From Euclidia mi (Eukaryota; Arthropoda; Insecta; Lepidoptera; Erebidae), in NCBI GenBank assembly GCA_944739405.2, contig OX123190.2, forward strand, positions 56,315,805 through 56,379,804: 64,000 nt of DNA. Reading direction: 5' to 3'. Shown here one piece after another: positions 20,946-30,710 of this stretch. The notes under the pieces were generated by a model. It was not told the DNA's origin, did not search any database, and saw nothing but the letters and a program-made list of their open reading frames with translations. Within the stretch, counting starts at the first letter, position 1. Each line of letters opens with the position of its first letter. Made by a program: the position numbers and the translations under genes.

Positions 20946-22768
20946 TCATTGGATTATTAAGGCAGGTCTTGCTTTCGTGGGGCGTCCACGCTTCCTTTTT
21001 TGCCCAATAGGCACATTTTTGGCTTCTACAGGAGGTGCCATGAACTTAAGTCGGATCGCAAGCCCGATGATATGCTTGCACATATAATTCTTAAAAAAAT
21101 TAGGGTAAGTGCACTTTCCGTCCATCCAGGCGGTTTGCTGGGTGGGCAAAGCAACTTTCCAATATGCGAAAGCTTTTTTTTTATAACCATCAAGAATATC
21201 CCAATCTTGTTTAGATTAAATGTTACTTGATGTTGAGCTGGCTACTATGTAAGTATTTAGTCCGGAATCAGAATCTAAGAATTTGACATTATTGTCAAGT
21301 TTTGCCCATTGATACGCAAGAGTCCAATCTTTAAGTTCAATCGGGGGTAGAGTCGAAAAAGTCTCTGGTTTATGGTTTCCCGACCATTCCTTGACCATGT
21401 TTGTTGCGACTGAAAGAAATCTAGATAAAGGACGTCGTTCCCGCAAAGTGTAGCTGTCTTTTATACCTCTATTAAATGACTCTAGTGCATTGTTTGTCAT
21501 TGGAGAACTTTCGACTGATCCAAGATACCAATTTGGATTGAGTGAACTCCACTCCTGTTTAAAATATGCTATGAATCGTTTTTCTCTTGCGTGTTTACGT
21601 AAAAATGCAGTTAACGCTCGTTGAAATACCGTAGAAGAAGTAGCTGAATGCAACGAGTCGATGTCATCCAACATTTCCTTCTGTTTTTTCTTCTCAACCA
21701 ATTTTTGTACATTTTTCTGTATATTTTTTTTTGGCGTGTGCCCAACACATTTTTATAGTAGACTCTGTGCCAAACACTTCTCGAAAAGCATTTTGAATGC
21801 TTTTAGCTGCGTCGCAAATAAGCGCTTTCGGTTCAATATTAAAACCGTAAAGAGAAAAAGCGCCCTTTTTGAGTGCGTCGAACAGCATTACAAAATCTTC
21901 TTTACGCTCCGAACTTGAAATTGCCATACAAAAAGGATGGAATCGCTTTGCTTTGTCAGTTGTGCCAACCACTAACACTGGAAATCCTTGTCAAATTAAT
22001 TTGTAAGTGGCATCTGCATGCAAGTTTGTAGCTAAAGTAGCTAATTTTAACAATGACTTTGTTCCGATCGCATAACGAAAGGTTGTATTTACGCCTTCCT
22101 CATACACGTAGGTAGTAATAAATAATATACGGTTCGTTATCGTCCTCAGGTATTTTGGATTTACTTACCAACCATTGTTCTAATTCTCCCAAATTGATCG
22201 TAGAAGAGCCATAAATAACTTTGAGACGTTCAGAAAGGTAATTATTTAGTTGCTTTTTTGAGGGAACGTTTATTCCATTCATTTCACTTAAACGTGTTAT
22301 AATAGCTTTTGGCTTCAAATGCAAAGTGTATAACTTATTAATTTTGTCCTTCGTCTCTTGGGCTATGCCATAATCATTTTTGGTCCCAATATTGTCATGA
22401 TCATGATCACTACCTGTGCGGTACAGAAAAACAGCATTGGTGTTTGACTCGAAAAGCAAATAAATTTGAGCTGCACACTGAGGATCGCGGTATTTGACTT
22501 TATTGCAACGGTAATACTGTTTTTTGTCTTTCTTGTGTCATATGAGTAAATTTTACTGTCCAAGTCTTTTCATCTCGAAGAAATAGTTATGCTTCGTCAA
22601 AATTTTCAAATTTTTTGTCAAATATCCAGTCTAGGCCACTCTTTCTAGTTCGTTTGGTAGGCGGTGGTTCCTCTTGCGTCTCTGGTTCACTGTCCAAAAA
22701 ATACGTCGGAACATCACTTTGTTGTTGTATGTTACTTGATGTAGGTATTAAAGAGTCAAATTCCATGG
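20946..22768 (-). pseudogene. MULE-type transposase (FLYWCH, DDE, SWIM), decayed
   Basis: Reading from 22768, the protein begins MEFDSLIPTSSN. A FLYWCH/WRKY-GCM1-like zinc finger follows (YRCNKVKYRDPQCAAQIYL and the paired histidines in SDHDHDN). The DDE core is ordered as in MULE transposases: first Asp in LHADATYKL near 22015, second in ALICDAAKSI near 21820, the CWAHAKK block near 21740, and Glu in NNALESFN near 21485. A SWIM finger (CTYPNFFKNYMCKHIIG) lies near 21090, then a basic tail RKRGRPTKARP. Stops occur at about 22585, 21993 and 21216, with frameshifts near 22535 and 21700 and between the core and the SWIM finger. The gene would have cut and pasted DNA between terminal repeats. It is an inactive relic. 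Confidence 0.85.
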
Positions 22769-22844
22769 TATATTAGTTTCATCAAACAATAGAAAAACTT
22801 AAAAGTCAAATGTACACTACTTATACACAAATATCGTAATTATT

Positions 22845-23089
22845 CATCATCATCATCATCAGCCTTTAAACAGTCCACTGCTGGACTAGGCCTCTCCTTT
22901 GAAAGGAGGAATTGGCCTACTATACCACGCTGGCCAAACGGGTTGGTATAGGGTTTGTATCAAGTTTTTCTTCTCTTACAGTGCTGTTCTCTGCAATAAT
23001 AATATGCTCCCTCTGTCGGCTCTTACGACACCCATGGGAAGATATGGGGTGGTGACATTCCGTATTCTTAATCCGTCACCACACGGACG
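22845..23089 (-). mobile_element. SINE with (atg)n tail, minus strand
   Basis: Flanked by the perfect 11-bp duplication tcgtaattatt (22834-22844 and 23090-23100). On the minus strand it starts gtccgtgtggtgacggatta, passes through ggtgtcgtaagagccgac and ends cagtccagcagtggactg-like sequence with a (gat)n tail. The copy at 41237-41437 is the same family in the opposite orientation. That copy lacks about 35-50 internal bases that include ggtatagtaggccaattcc. Confidence 0.85.
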
Positions 23090-23100
23090 TCGTAATTATT

Positions 23101-24059
23101 AATTGTTTATTAATAGACTATCACTCCAGGGCACGCCGGCGCAACGCAACTTCGAACGAAGTAAACAAACAAATACACGTGAATTGCGAAAAACAATACC
23201 TGCACTGACGAAATATTTCTATTTCGCTTTTACGCGCGAGACTACGGTAACTCTAGCTAGACACGACTTCGCGCTGTCTCACTTGCTCGCTTATTCTGCA
23301 TAGATACATTACATTGCACCGCGCGCGAAGCCCTTTTTCAGTTAATTTGCTGTGCTTTTAGAAATATTGCAATGAAAAAAGGAATTGTTGCTATAAAATT
23401 TGCCTTGCATGTCGTCTTCAAAATTAAGACAAATATGATGAGCAAGTTTTGTGGTGCCTATTAGTATACATGCTACTCGGATGGATATTTTGCTTTGACA
23501 ATGAGTATCTTCTACATGCGCACTAGTTAATTTGCTGTGAAGTTAGTATTTTTGATAAACATTTAGAATTTTTTTCTTAAATAAATTTATTTGTATCGCA
23601 TTATGAGGATAAAAGTAATGTCATGCTGATGTATATTTTATTTTTTTCTGCAGTACTAGTTTTGTTAATTATTCAGTTAATTTGTAGTAAAGTAATTTAT
23701 TTGATTTAAAAAAGCATAATGATGAAAATATATTGATATGTGATTATTTATTTGATGTGCAATTAATAAAATCCCTTATTATATTAGGAATTCTATTTAC
23801 AAGTCTAAGACATACTTGGATTATAATAAATGACTACTAATGCCTCCAAACGCAATTTCACCATGAAAATATTGCTCAAATTAATGTCAAAGGAAGTACA
23901 GACCAGCCACATATAACTTTAGTTTTTAATAATAATTTTATTGAACCAGTGAAACCAATTAACTCTGACATATCTTATTCTACACTAAATCCATTGACAT
24001 CTAACAAAAAATTTATATCATTACCACTTTGACATTGATTAATAAAGTAGTAAGCAATC
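23101..24059. other. No gene seen
   Basis: 23110-23330 is less AT-rich (gcacgccggcgcaacgcaac, cacgacttcgcgctgtctca) and may be the end of an unidentified element. The phrase agttaatttgctgtg recurs at about 23338 and 23525. The rest is AT-rich without coding signs. Confidence 0.35.
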
Positions 24060-24151
24060 TTTATTTATGAATCCGACAATACCAAGTACTGTTCTGAATA
24101 TAATAAAAATAATTATTCAAAGCACAGGCTACGACGACATCTGTACATCGA

Positions 24152-24384
24152 TTATAAAATATATGGCAACTCACATAAGTCCCATATTGAGCTACAAACC
24201 AACATAATTATACATTGAATACGGTACTTTCGCGGCTTGCGAGGAATGGCTTCATCTCTACTGGAAGACGACGCCGAAGTCAATGTACTTCTCCTGCGCC
24301 ATTGAGTCTCCCCGACTCGTTTCCTTACATTTTTAGGCAAGGGCGGCGTGCCCGCTTCATCATCAAATACCTTTGCTTGTAATA
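24152..24384 (-). CDS. Possible terminal exon of a host gene
   Basis: On the minus strand a good splice acceptor (tttttctttatcacgtttcag) ends at 24385. The open frame that follows reads LQAKVFDDEAGTPPLPKN, RKRVGETQWRRRSTLTSASS and DEAIPRKPRKYRIQC and stops at 24152. A polyadenylation signal AATAAA lies 87 bases downstream (24060-24065 on the plus strand). The 40 central residues are charged and serine-rich and look coding; the last 20 are hydrophobic and less convincing. The protein is not recognised. It could be a chance frame in an element. Confidence 0.3.
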
Positions 24385-24414
24385 CTGAAACGTGATAAAG
24401 AAAAATCATCCACA

Positions 24415-25372
24415 TGAGAAAAACATATCCACTTGAACTATAATCGCACTAGCATAGCGAAAAACATATCTGCCTCAGTCCTAGTGGAAAACATATCCAC
24501 TATAACTAGAATCATACTAGCTTAGCGGAAACCCTATCCGTCTCAGTCTTAGTGGAAAACATATCCACTAGAACTGGAATCATACTAGCATAGCGGAAAA
24601 CATATCCGCCTCAGTCCTAGTGGAAAACATATCCACTAGAACTGGAATCATACTAGCATAGCGGCAACCATATCCGCCTCAGTCCTAGTGGAAAACATAT
24701 CCACTAGAACTGGAATCATATTACTAGCATAGCGGAAAACATATCCGCTCTTAGTGGAAAAAATATCCACTAGAACTGGATTATTACTAGCATAGCGGAA
24801 AACATATCCGCTCTAAGTGGAAAACATATCCACTAGAACTGGAATCTTACTAGCACTGCGGAAAACATATCCACTGTAAGTGGAAAACATATCCACTAGA
24901 ACTGGAATCATACTAGCACAGCGGAAAACATATCCGCTCTAAGTGGAACACATATCCACTAGAACTGGAATCATACTAGCACAGCGGAAAACATATCCGC
25001 TCTAAGTGGAAAACATATCCACTAGAACTGGAATCATACTAGCACAGCGGAAACCCTATCCGCCTCAGTCCTAGTGGAAAACATATCTATTAGAACTGGA
25101 ATCATACTAGCATAGCGGAAAACATATCCGCCTCAGTCCTAGTGGAAAACATATCCACTAGAACTGGAATCATACTAGGATAGCGGAAACCATATCCGCC
25201 TCAGTCCTAGTGGAAAACATATCCACTCGAACTGTAATCATACTAGCACAGGGGAAAACATATCCGCCTCAGCCCTAGTGGAAAACATATCCACTAGAAC
25301 TGGAATCATAACTAGCACAGCGGAAAACTTATCCGCCTCAGCTCAGTGGAAAACATATCCACTAGAACTAGA
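24415..25372. repeat. Minisatellite of alternating small hairpins (about 60-68 bp units)
   Basis: About 14 tandem units occur. Each has two short hyphenated palindromes around the same core ggaaaacatatcc: one closed by gc (gcggaaaacatatccgc), the other by agt/act (agtggaaaacatatccact). They are joined by aactggaatcatactagca and by ctcagtccta or a shorter spacer ctcta. Variants cluster: units with the short spacer sit together at 24735-25040. The stem-closing bases co-vary so that pairing is mostly kept. It lies just upstream, on the minus strand, of the possible exon at 24152-24384. Confidence 0.93.
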
Positions 25373-25848
25373 AAGAAATAACAACAATCGCTTTCGTTTG
25401 AACCCGAGTATCGAACTTGAAACTTCCATACGATATCTACGCTATAGTAGGTCACAGTGGTAATCAGACAACCATATGCTAACAGAAAATACAGCAATGG
25501 TCGTAATTTAATCATTCAGAACGTACTACCTACATTTTTGTTCTTTTTTTCTTTCATTCTTTTTATTTAAGCTATTAAAAGACGCTTATTCAGGAGATCA
25601 CATCATGGGAAACGCGACACCGTAAAGGTCAAACGGTTTTACAGTAAAAGTTTGTTTTAACCACAACTTGGTGTCTCATGTAGGAATCGAACCCACAACA
25701 CTCCGGACGATGGTGACACCACATCCTTTGTGGCATTCCAAAGGTTACTAAATGTATATACGTAGTATTCTGCTAACTAAGAATGTTTTGCAAGTATCGT
25801 CACTAAATAATATTTGCAGCACAAAATAAAAAGACGGACAAAATACGC
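25373..25848. other. No gene; possible SINE relic
   Basis: At 25670-25730 the phrase gtaggaatcgaacccacaac resembles an inverted tRNA-like B-box of a SINE. Nothing else is recognised. Confidence 0.35.
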
Positions 25849-26698
25849 TCACCACGGTTGCAGTTGAAGGCTCAGCTGATTCAGTAACATAGCGGCTTTA
25901 ACATTCTCCTTCTCTCGCGCCTTGTGGGCACAATCAATATCACGCCAAGAGAGAGATTGCAACGATTCTTTAAATTTTCTTACATGCTCAATACAATAAT
26001 TTCGTTGAGTTACAAACCATGTCTTCTTCATACAGTTTTTCTTTAAGATTGGAAAGGTTAACAGTTGGCATGTGTTATGGTCTGATAGATTATATTCAAG
26101 TACATTAGCATTAGGATCTTTAATATTACTTACTATATGGTCTATGCAAGCCTGCTGACGTGTAGGTTTATCGATATGTAGTTTGAGATCGTATTTGAGA
26201 GTAAGATTTGTTAATTCGTTTGTGATACTATTATTTTTTAAAGTGTCTATATTAATATCACCACACAAAATTATTTTTTTCTTAGTATTAGTAAACAGTT
26301 TATGAAAAAGACTATGAAGTTTATCAAAGAATACGCGTATAGGCGAATTTGGTGTTCTATAAATACAAACTATTATGCAATTGTAGAAAGGGATATTAAT
26401 TCCACAACATTCGAAGTGTTTCTCTTTACTAAAATCTTTGCACAGCTCAATGATTTTACATTCTAATGAATTGTCTATTAAAATACAAACACCTCCACGT
26501 TTTTTTAGCACGACAGAAAGAGGAGGCTAATTTATAGTTTTTTAATTTAATATTTGACTGGTCTCCTTCTCTGACAAAAGTTTCACTGAGGCACACAATG
26601 TCTATATTTATACCTTTTTCATTCAGATCTTGTAGGCATATTTCCAACATGTCGGTTTTATTTAATAAACCTGCTATATTTTGATGCAACAGAGTCAC
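25849..26698 (-). pseudogene. LINE ORF2, APE endonuclease part (copy A)
   Basis: It begins MTLLHQNIAGLLNKTDML (26698), with the endonuclease Asn in HQNIAGL and Glu in CLSETF. After a frameshift near 26500 it continues GGVCILIDNSLECK, IVCIYRTPNSP, KIILCGDINIDTL (Asp and Asn), QQACIDHIVSN and YNLSDHNTCQLL (terminal His). All endonuclease residues are in view. The frame ends at 25849 soon after the domain, so the polymerase is absent. Confidence 0.8.
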
Positions 26699-27010
26699 CT
26701 TATCATTTATATCCTTTTTATAGCTGCCTTTAAGATCGAAAAAAATTGCAAGTCACATCGAGATTGCTCGTACCACAATTATTACTATTTGCTGGATTCG
26801 ACAATTTCGATAAGTAGTCATAAATTGTTGTTTGTTTAAGACAACTATTCATTTTACTCTTTGATGAATTAATGTGATTTTTCATAAGATACGATACACG
26901 ATTGTAATTCTTCGTGTGGGTCGATGGGTATTTATTAAACATCGGCAAGTAACTATCTTTGTAATCTTTATAATCTTTATAATCGTGCCCGGTGAACCCA
27001 GTACCGTGCA

Positions 27011-28117
27011 CACTGGATGACCTGTATCAGGCGACACCAAATGCCATCAGCGTTGCTGAAAACTGGTCCAAAATTTTATAAAATGTGTTGACATCGACAC
27101 GATAAGTAAGTATCAGAAGTACCAATAAATAAATTCAGTTTTTTGCAAGTATAATACATGTTATGAAAGCGACTATGGAATACATTCAAGAAATGGCAAT
27201 TTGGAAAATTATTTGACGTTAATTTTATCATATTATTCAATAATTGTTCATTTAAGTGTTTATTATTACTAACATTTAAAATCAAAACAGTGTTGTTACA
27301 TAATTTCTTTAGAGTTGACATCAGTTCTATTTGTACAGTCATGGAATTGACGTCATTTTCACCTATACTTAATATAACTTTGTCGGATTTATTCAACTGC
27401 AGGTTTTCACAACATTCAACATCTCCTTCGTATCAGCAAATGGTTTAATATATCCAAAGATATTGTATGATTGATATTTACTGTTTTTTCTTGAGTTAGT
27501 CAGGCCTCTAGATAGTCCCAGGCATTGTTGACTTTCGAATATGAATATGCGCCTTATTCCAGGTAGGATTTTTGTAGCAGGAACAGTCGTTGTCTTGATA
27601 CATACTTCAGATGTAGATTTCGGTGAATTGGAAAACAATAATCGCTGGTTACATTTTATTTCTGCGTTAGGTGTTTTTGTCTGCTTCGTGAGCTTTGACG
27701 GCATATTTGGAGGTTGGATACTAGGGGATATTCCTGACTCTTCATTATTATTTGTGAAATAAATCCGTCTTCTAGTAATACTATCTTTCTTTGATGTTTT
27801 TTACTAACTTTTCTGTTTGAAGAACAAATTGTTGTCAATTGTACAATTTTTATTTTTTGTTCCCTTATTATTTTTTGAAGATTTGTATTTTCCATTAGCA
27901 GATGTTGTACTTCGTTATCAGCACTTTCTAATTGACATTTTAGTGTGTTGGTAGTGTCTTTTTGTCGACTTATTATGTTGTCATAATCGAATGTCGATAG
28001 GTCAGGCAAGCTTCTGTTTAAACTTGAGAGACTTGACCTTGACGTTAGTTGGGTCTCATTCTGCGAGTCGTTCATGTGCCTTTTTGCGCGTCTTATTGTG
28101 ATATTTTTGACCGACAT
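27011..28117 (-). pseudogene. LINE ORF1: coiled coil plus SGNH-like esterase (copy A)
   Basis: The frame starts MSVKNITIRRAKRH at 28117. It continues through a heptad-like stretch (CQLESADNEVQHLLMENTNL) that probably forms a coiled coil, then breaks into two further frames. The piece at 27076-27396 contains VILSIGENDVNSM, which matches the GxND block of SGNH hydrolases, and VLILNVSNNKHLNEQL. Esterase-like ORF1 proteins of this type are known in CR1/L2-group LINEs. The catalytic nucleophile block was not located with confidence. Frameshifts near 27700 and 27395 show decay. Confidence 0.65.
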
Positions 28118-28163
28118 TATTTAAATACTAGAAAGAATTAATTTAACCCATTTTATACTTATA

Positions 28164-29151
28164 CGGCCGGTTTCTGAATTGAGAATTTCACGTTGAGAAC
28201 AATTTAAACACTAATTATATACTACTAAATCAATTTTATGTTTCACAAAAAATTGTTTTGACACATTTTGAGTATTTGTGCTTGTAAAATCTAAAATTTG
28301 ACACAACATATGATCAACTCCATATCAACTCTATATTCGCGTTTCTGAAAACATTTGACATTTGTCAAACCTCACTTAGCACTGATAAATTGAGAAAAAA
28401 TTAAATAAACAACTTTGGTATTTTAACCCGTGATCAGGAGTAATATGACAGCCAGTATGTCAAACTGTCCACACTACGGTTGCTAAGCAGCGGTTACGTC
28501 ATACTGACGTCTACACAACAAGAAGGTCGTTAAACAGAATTTATAGAAAAAAGGTTCAAAGACTATTCAATATTTGGAAAAAAATTATTACAACATTATT
28601 AGGAACAAATCGAAGGGTTAGAAAATATAAATAAGGGATTTCCGTGTTAAATCAATCCAAATAATTACGCTGTGGCCTCCATAGAGGTATAATTCTATAT
28701 ACCTCAAATATACCTGGCCACAAATATTTTGTATAAAAATAAAACAAACTGACTTTGACATAACATACACGTTCCGTTTTCACTAAGATACTGAATTGGA
28801 CAAATTCAACAAACTGTTCATTAAAATAAAATAATCGTTGAAATAATTTTAAATACAACTTTATTTCGACTTTTTATTTGTTTCCATATAAAAATAATTA
28901 ACTGACAAGTGTGCTTCTTTGTAAAATGTTAATTAATACGAATTTATGGTTAGTACCGGTTTTTTTACTTGTATTGGAACGTACTAGTATTGTTCGGTTT
29001 AAGTTATTCATGATTTGAAGAAAACTCAGTTGAAAGTGCTTTGAAAAAATATCACTCTGACCTGTGAAACAGAAAAAACTTAAGTTGACTTCAACTAGTT
29101 CAGAATTTTTCAACTGATGAAAGCTGAAATTCTCAATTCAGAAACCGGCCG
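28164..29151. mobile_element. MITE with perfect 27-bp terminal inverted repeats
   Basis: The left end 28164-28190 (cggccggtttctgaattgag, then aatttca) is the exact complement of the right end 29125-29151. The element is 988 bp, AT-rich and has no recognisable transposase. The bases ata lie immediately outside each end (28161-28163 and 29152-29154), a possible 3-bp target duplication. Perfect terminal repeats suggest recent movement. The superfamily is not assigned. Confidence 0.88.
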
Positions 29152-30622
29152 ATAATCTGCTAGTTTGAAGTTAACTTTTGTAAGTTTTCTTTTTAAGGAT
29201 CAGATAATACACAAAAAGTGTTCTGATATCACACTGAGATTTGAAACCCAGCTCTTCCGAACAGATTGTATGGACACGTTGTTATATCCAATGCGCCACG
29301 GAGCTTGTTATGAATATTGGCGAAATTGATCTTTGGTTTGAAGGTGTGCTAACTACGTATGACAATTTGTTGTGATTGGTCAGTTCATTCGTGGTTAACG
29401 ACGTTCAAATAAAATTAACGGATCACTTTTTTCACTTCTTTAGATTTACTTGTAGCATAGTTTTTTAAACACTTTGTTGATACTATCTGGTATAACATCT
29501 GTTTGTTGTTCTATTCATTGTTATGATTAATATGTTAGCTTCTAGTTTATTGTTACTTTTTGTTTGTAAACACTGCACTTTTATATAGAATTTTTGAAGT
29601 GATACAACTTTTATTGTACTATATATATTTATTCACCAACACTTTATGGACATTATTAGGTATTAAGTCACTGGGAAATTAGGTCTATTTACTTTCAAAT
29701 CACGGTTTTAAATTTTTAACACACTTTAAATACGGAGCTGATGTTTACGTGACGACTGGCGTCATCTGTCAACATAGATCAACATAGATCCTAAATTACA
29801 AACAGAGAGGGATAAATATTGTCCCTAATATTTTAGTTTTACTCGTGGCACGTTCCCTACATTTTGAATTTGTTTCCAGGCCAATCACCTAAAATACACC
29901 GAGACAAATGTAGACCACGACTCATAATAAGTTGCTCGTCTTATTGAAGGGCTTAGTCAAACAACTAAATAGGGTTAATTTTTACTCTTAATTTTTTATT
30001 ATCATAATGTGCTAGAAGACCAAAACAAGGTTTCTTTTACATAATATAAACTATTTAGTTCTAAAGTACTTTTGAGCCGATGAGCGCTCTTGAAGAATTT
30101 AATACAGTTTATAAAGATGTTATACACGTATATAGTAGTTATTTTGCTGTATCCTTTTAAGTTTGGAGAGAAAATCTAAGTTATAGAAACATATCCTTTA
30201 CTGTGTTTTGTTTCGGTACAACAGAGTGGTACCTACGAAAAAATATTGATTAATTCTAAAAGATAAATTGATAAAATGAAACCCAAATTAAACATTCACA
30301 GATTCGGAACACACGGTCTTCATATGAGTTCATTCAAAACACATTCCGTACATGTGCCGTTTAATGCGACCAAACCAACTTTATCCCTTGCGATTGTCCC
30401 GCTTTGGATATGTCCTGTGTAACTTGTGTTTAAATATTGAAAAAGTTATTAATTTAATTTCTTCTTTACGTTGGAAGCAAAATTGAGTGGGATCTTTGAC
30501 TTTACTGACTTATTTGGTTATTAATTATCGGATATTATAGTACAGACATGTTCATGTTTGATTCCTGTTTATACCTCTTTCATCCAATAATATTTTTACT
30601 TACTTTGGACCCGGAAATTCTC
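29152..30622. other. No gene seen; possible tRNA-like relic
   Basis: 29225-29320 (gatttgaaacccagctcttc, ccaatgcgccacggagcttg) looks like an inverted tRNA-derived SINE fragment. The rest is AT-rich DNA with no supported coding sequence. Confidence 0.4.
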
Positions 30623-30710
30623 CTGGCTCTCGGGCTAGTACAATAAATTTATTGTACTAGCCCGAGAGCCAGTTCATACGGTCAATTATAATTATAATTG
30701 ACCGTATGAA
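30623..30710. repeat. Two abutting perfect palindromes
   Basis: 30623-30672 is a perfect 50-bp palindrome (arms begin ctggctctcgggctagtaca). 30673-30710 is a perfect 38-bp palindrome (ttcatacggtcaattataa and its complement). They touch with no base between them, giving the form A-A'-B'-B. Neither belongs to an identified element. Confidence 0.95.

Larger units (their letters stand above)
25849..28117 (-). mobile_element. CR1/L2-like LINE with SGNH-type ORF1 (copy A)
   Basis: This is an antisense LINE with ORF1 at about 27011-28117 and the endonuclease part of ORF2 at 25849-26698. It ends after the endonuclease with no reverse transcriptase, which is unusual because LINEs normally lose their 5' end. 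A deletion or later insertion must have removed the 3' part. A diverged member of the same family lies at 58495-60278 on the plus strand. Confidence 0.78.

Noticed and set aside
24415..25372. CRISPR-like appearance of the hairpin repeat array
   Set aside because: The whole unit repeats, including the segments between the hairpins, so there are no unique spacers. The genome is eukaryotic.
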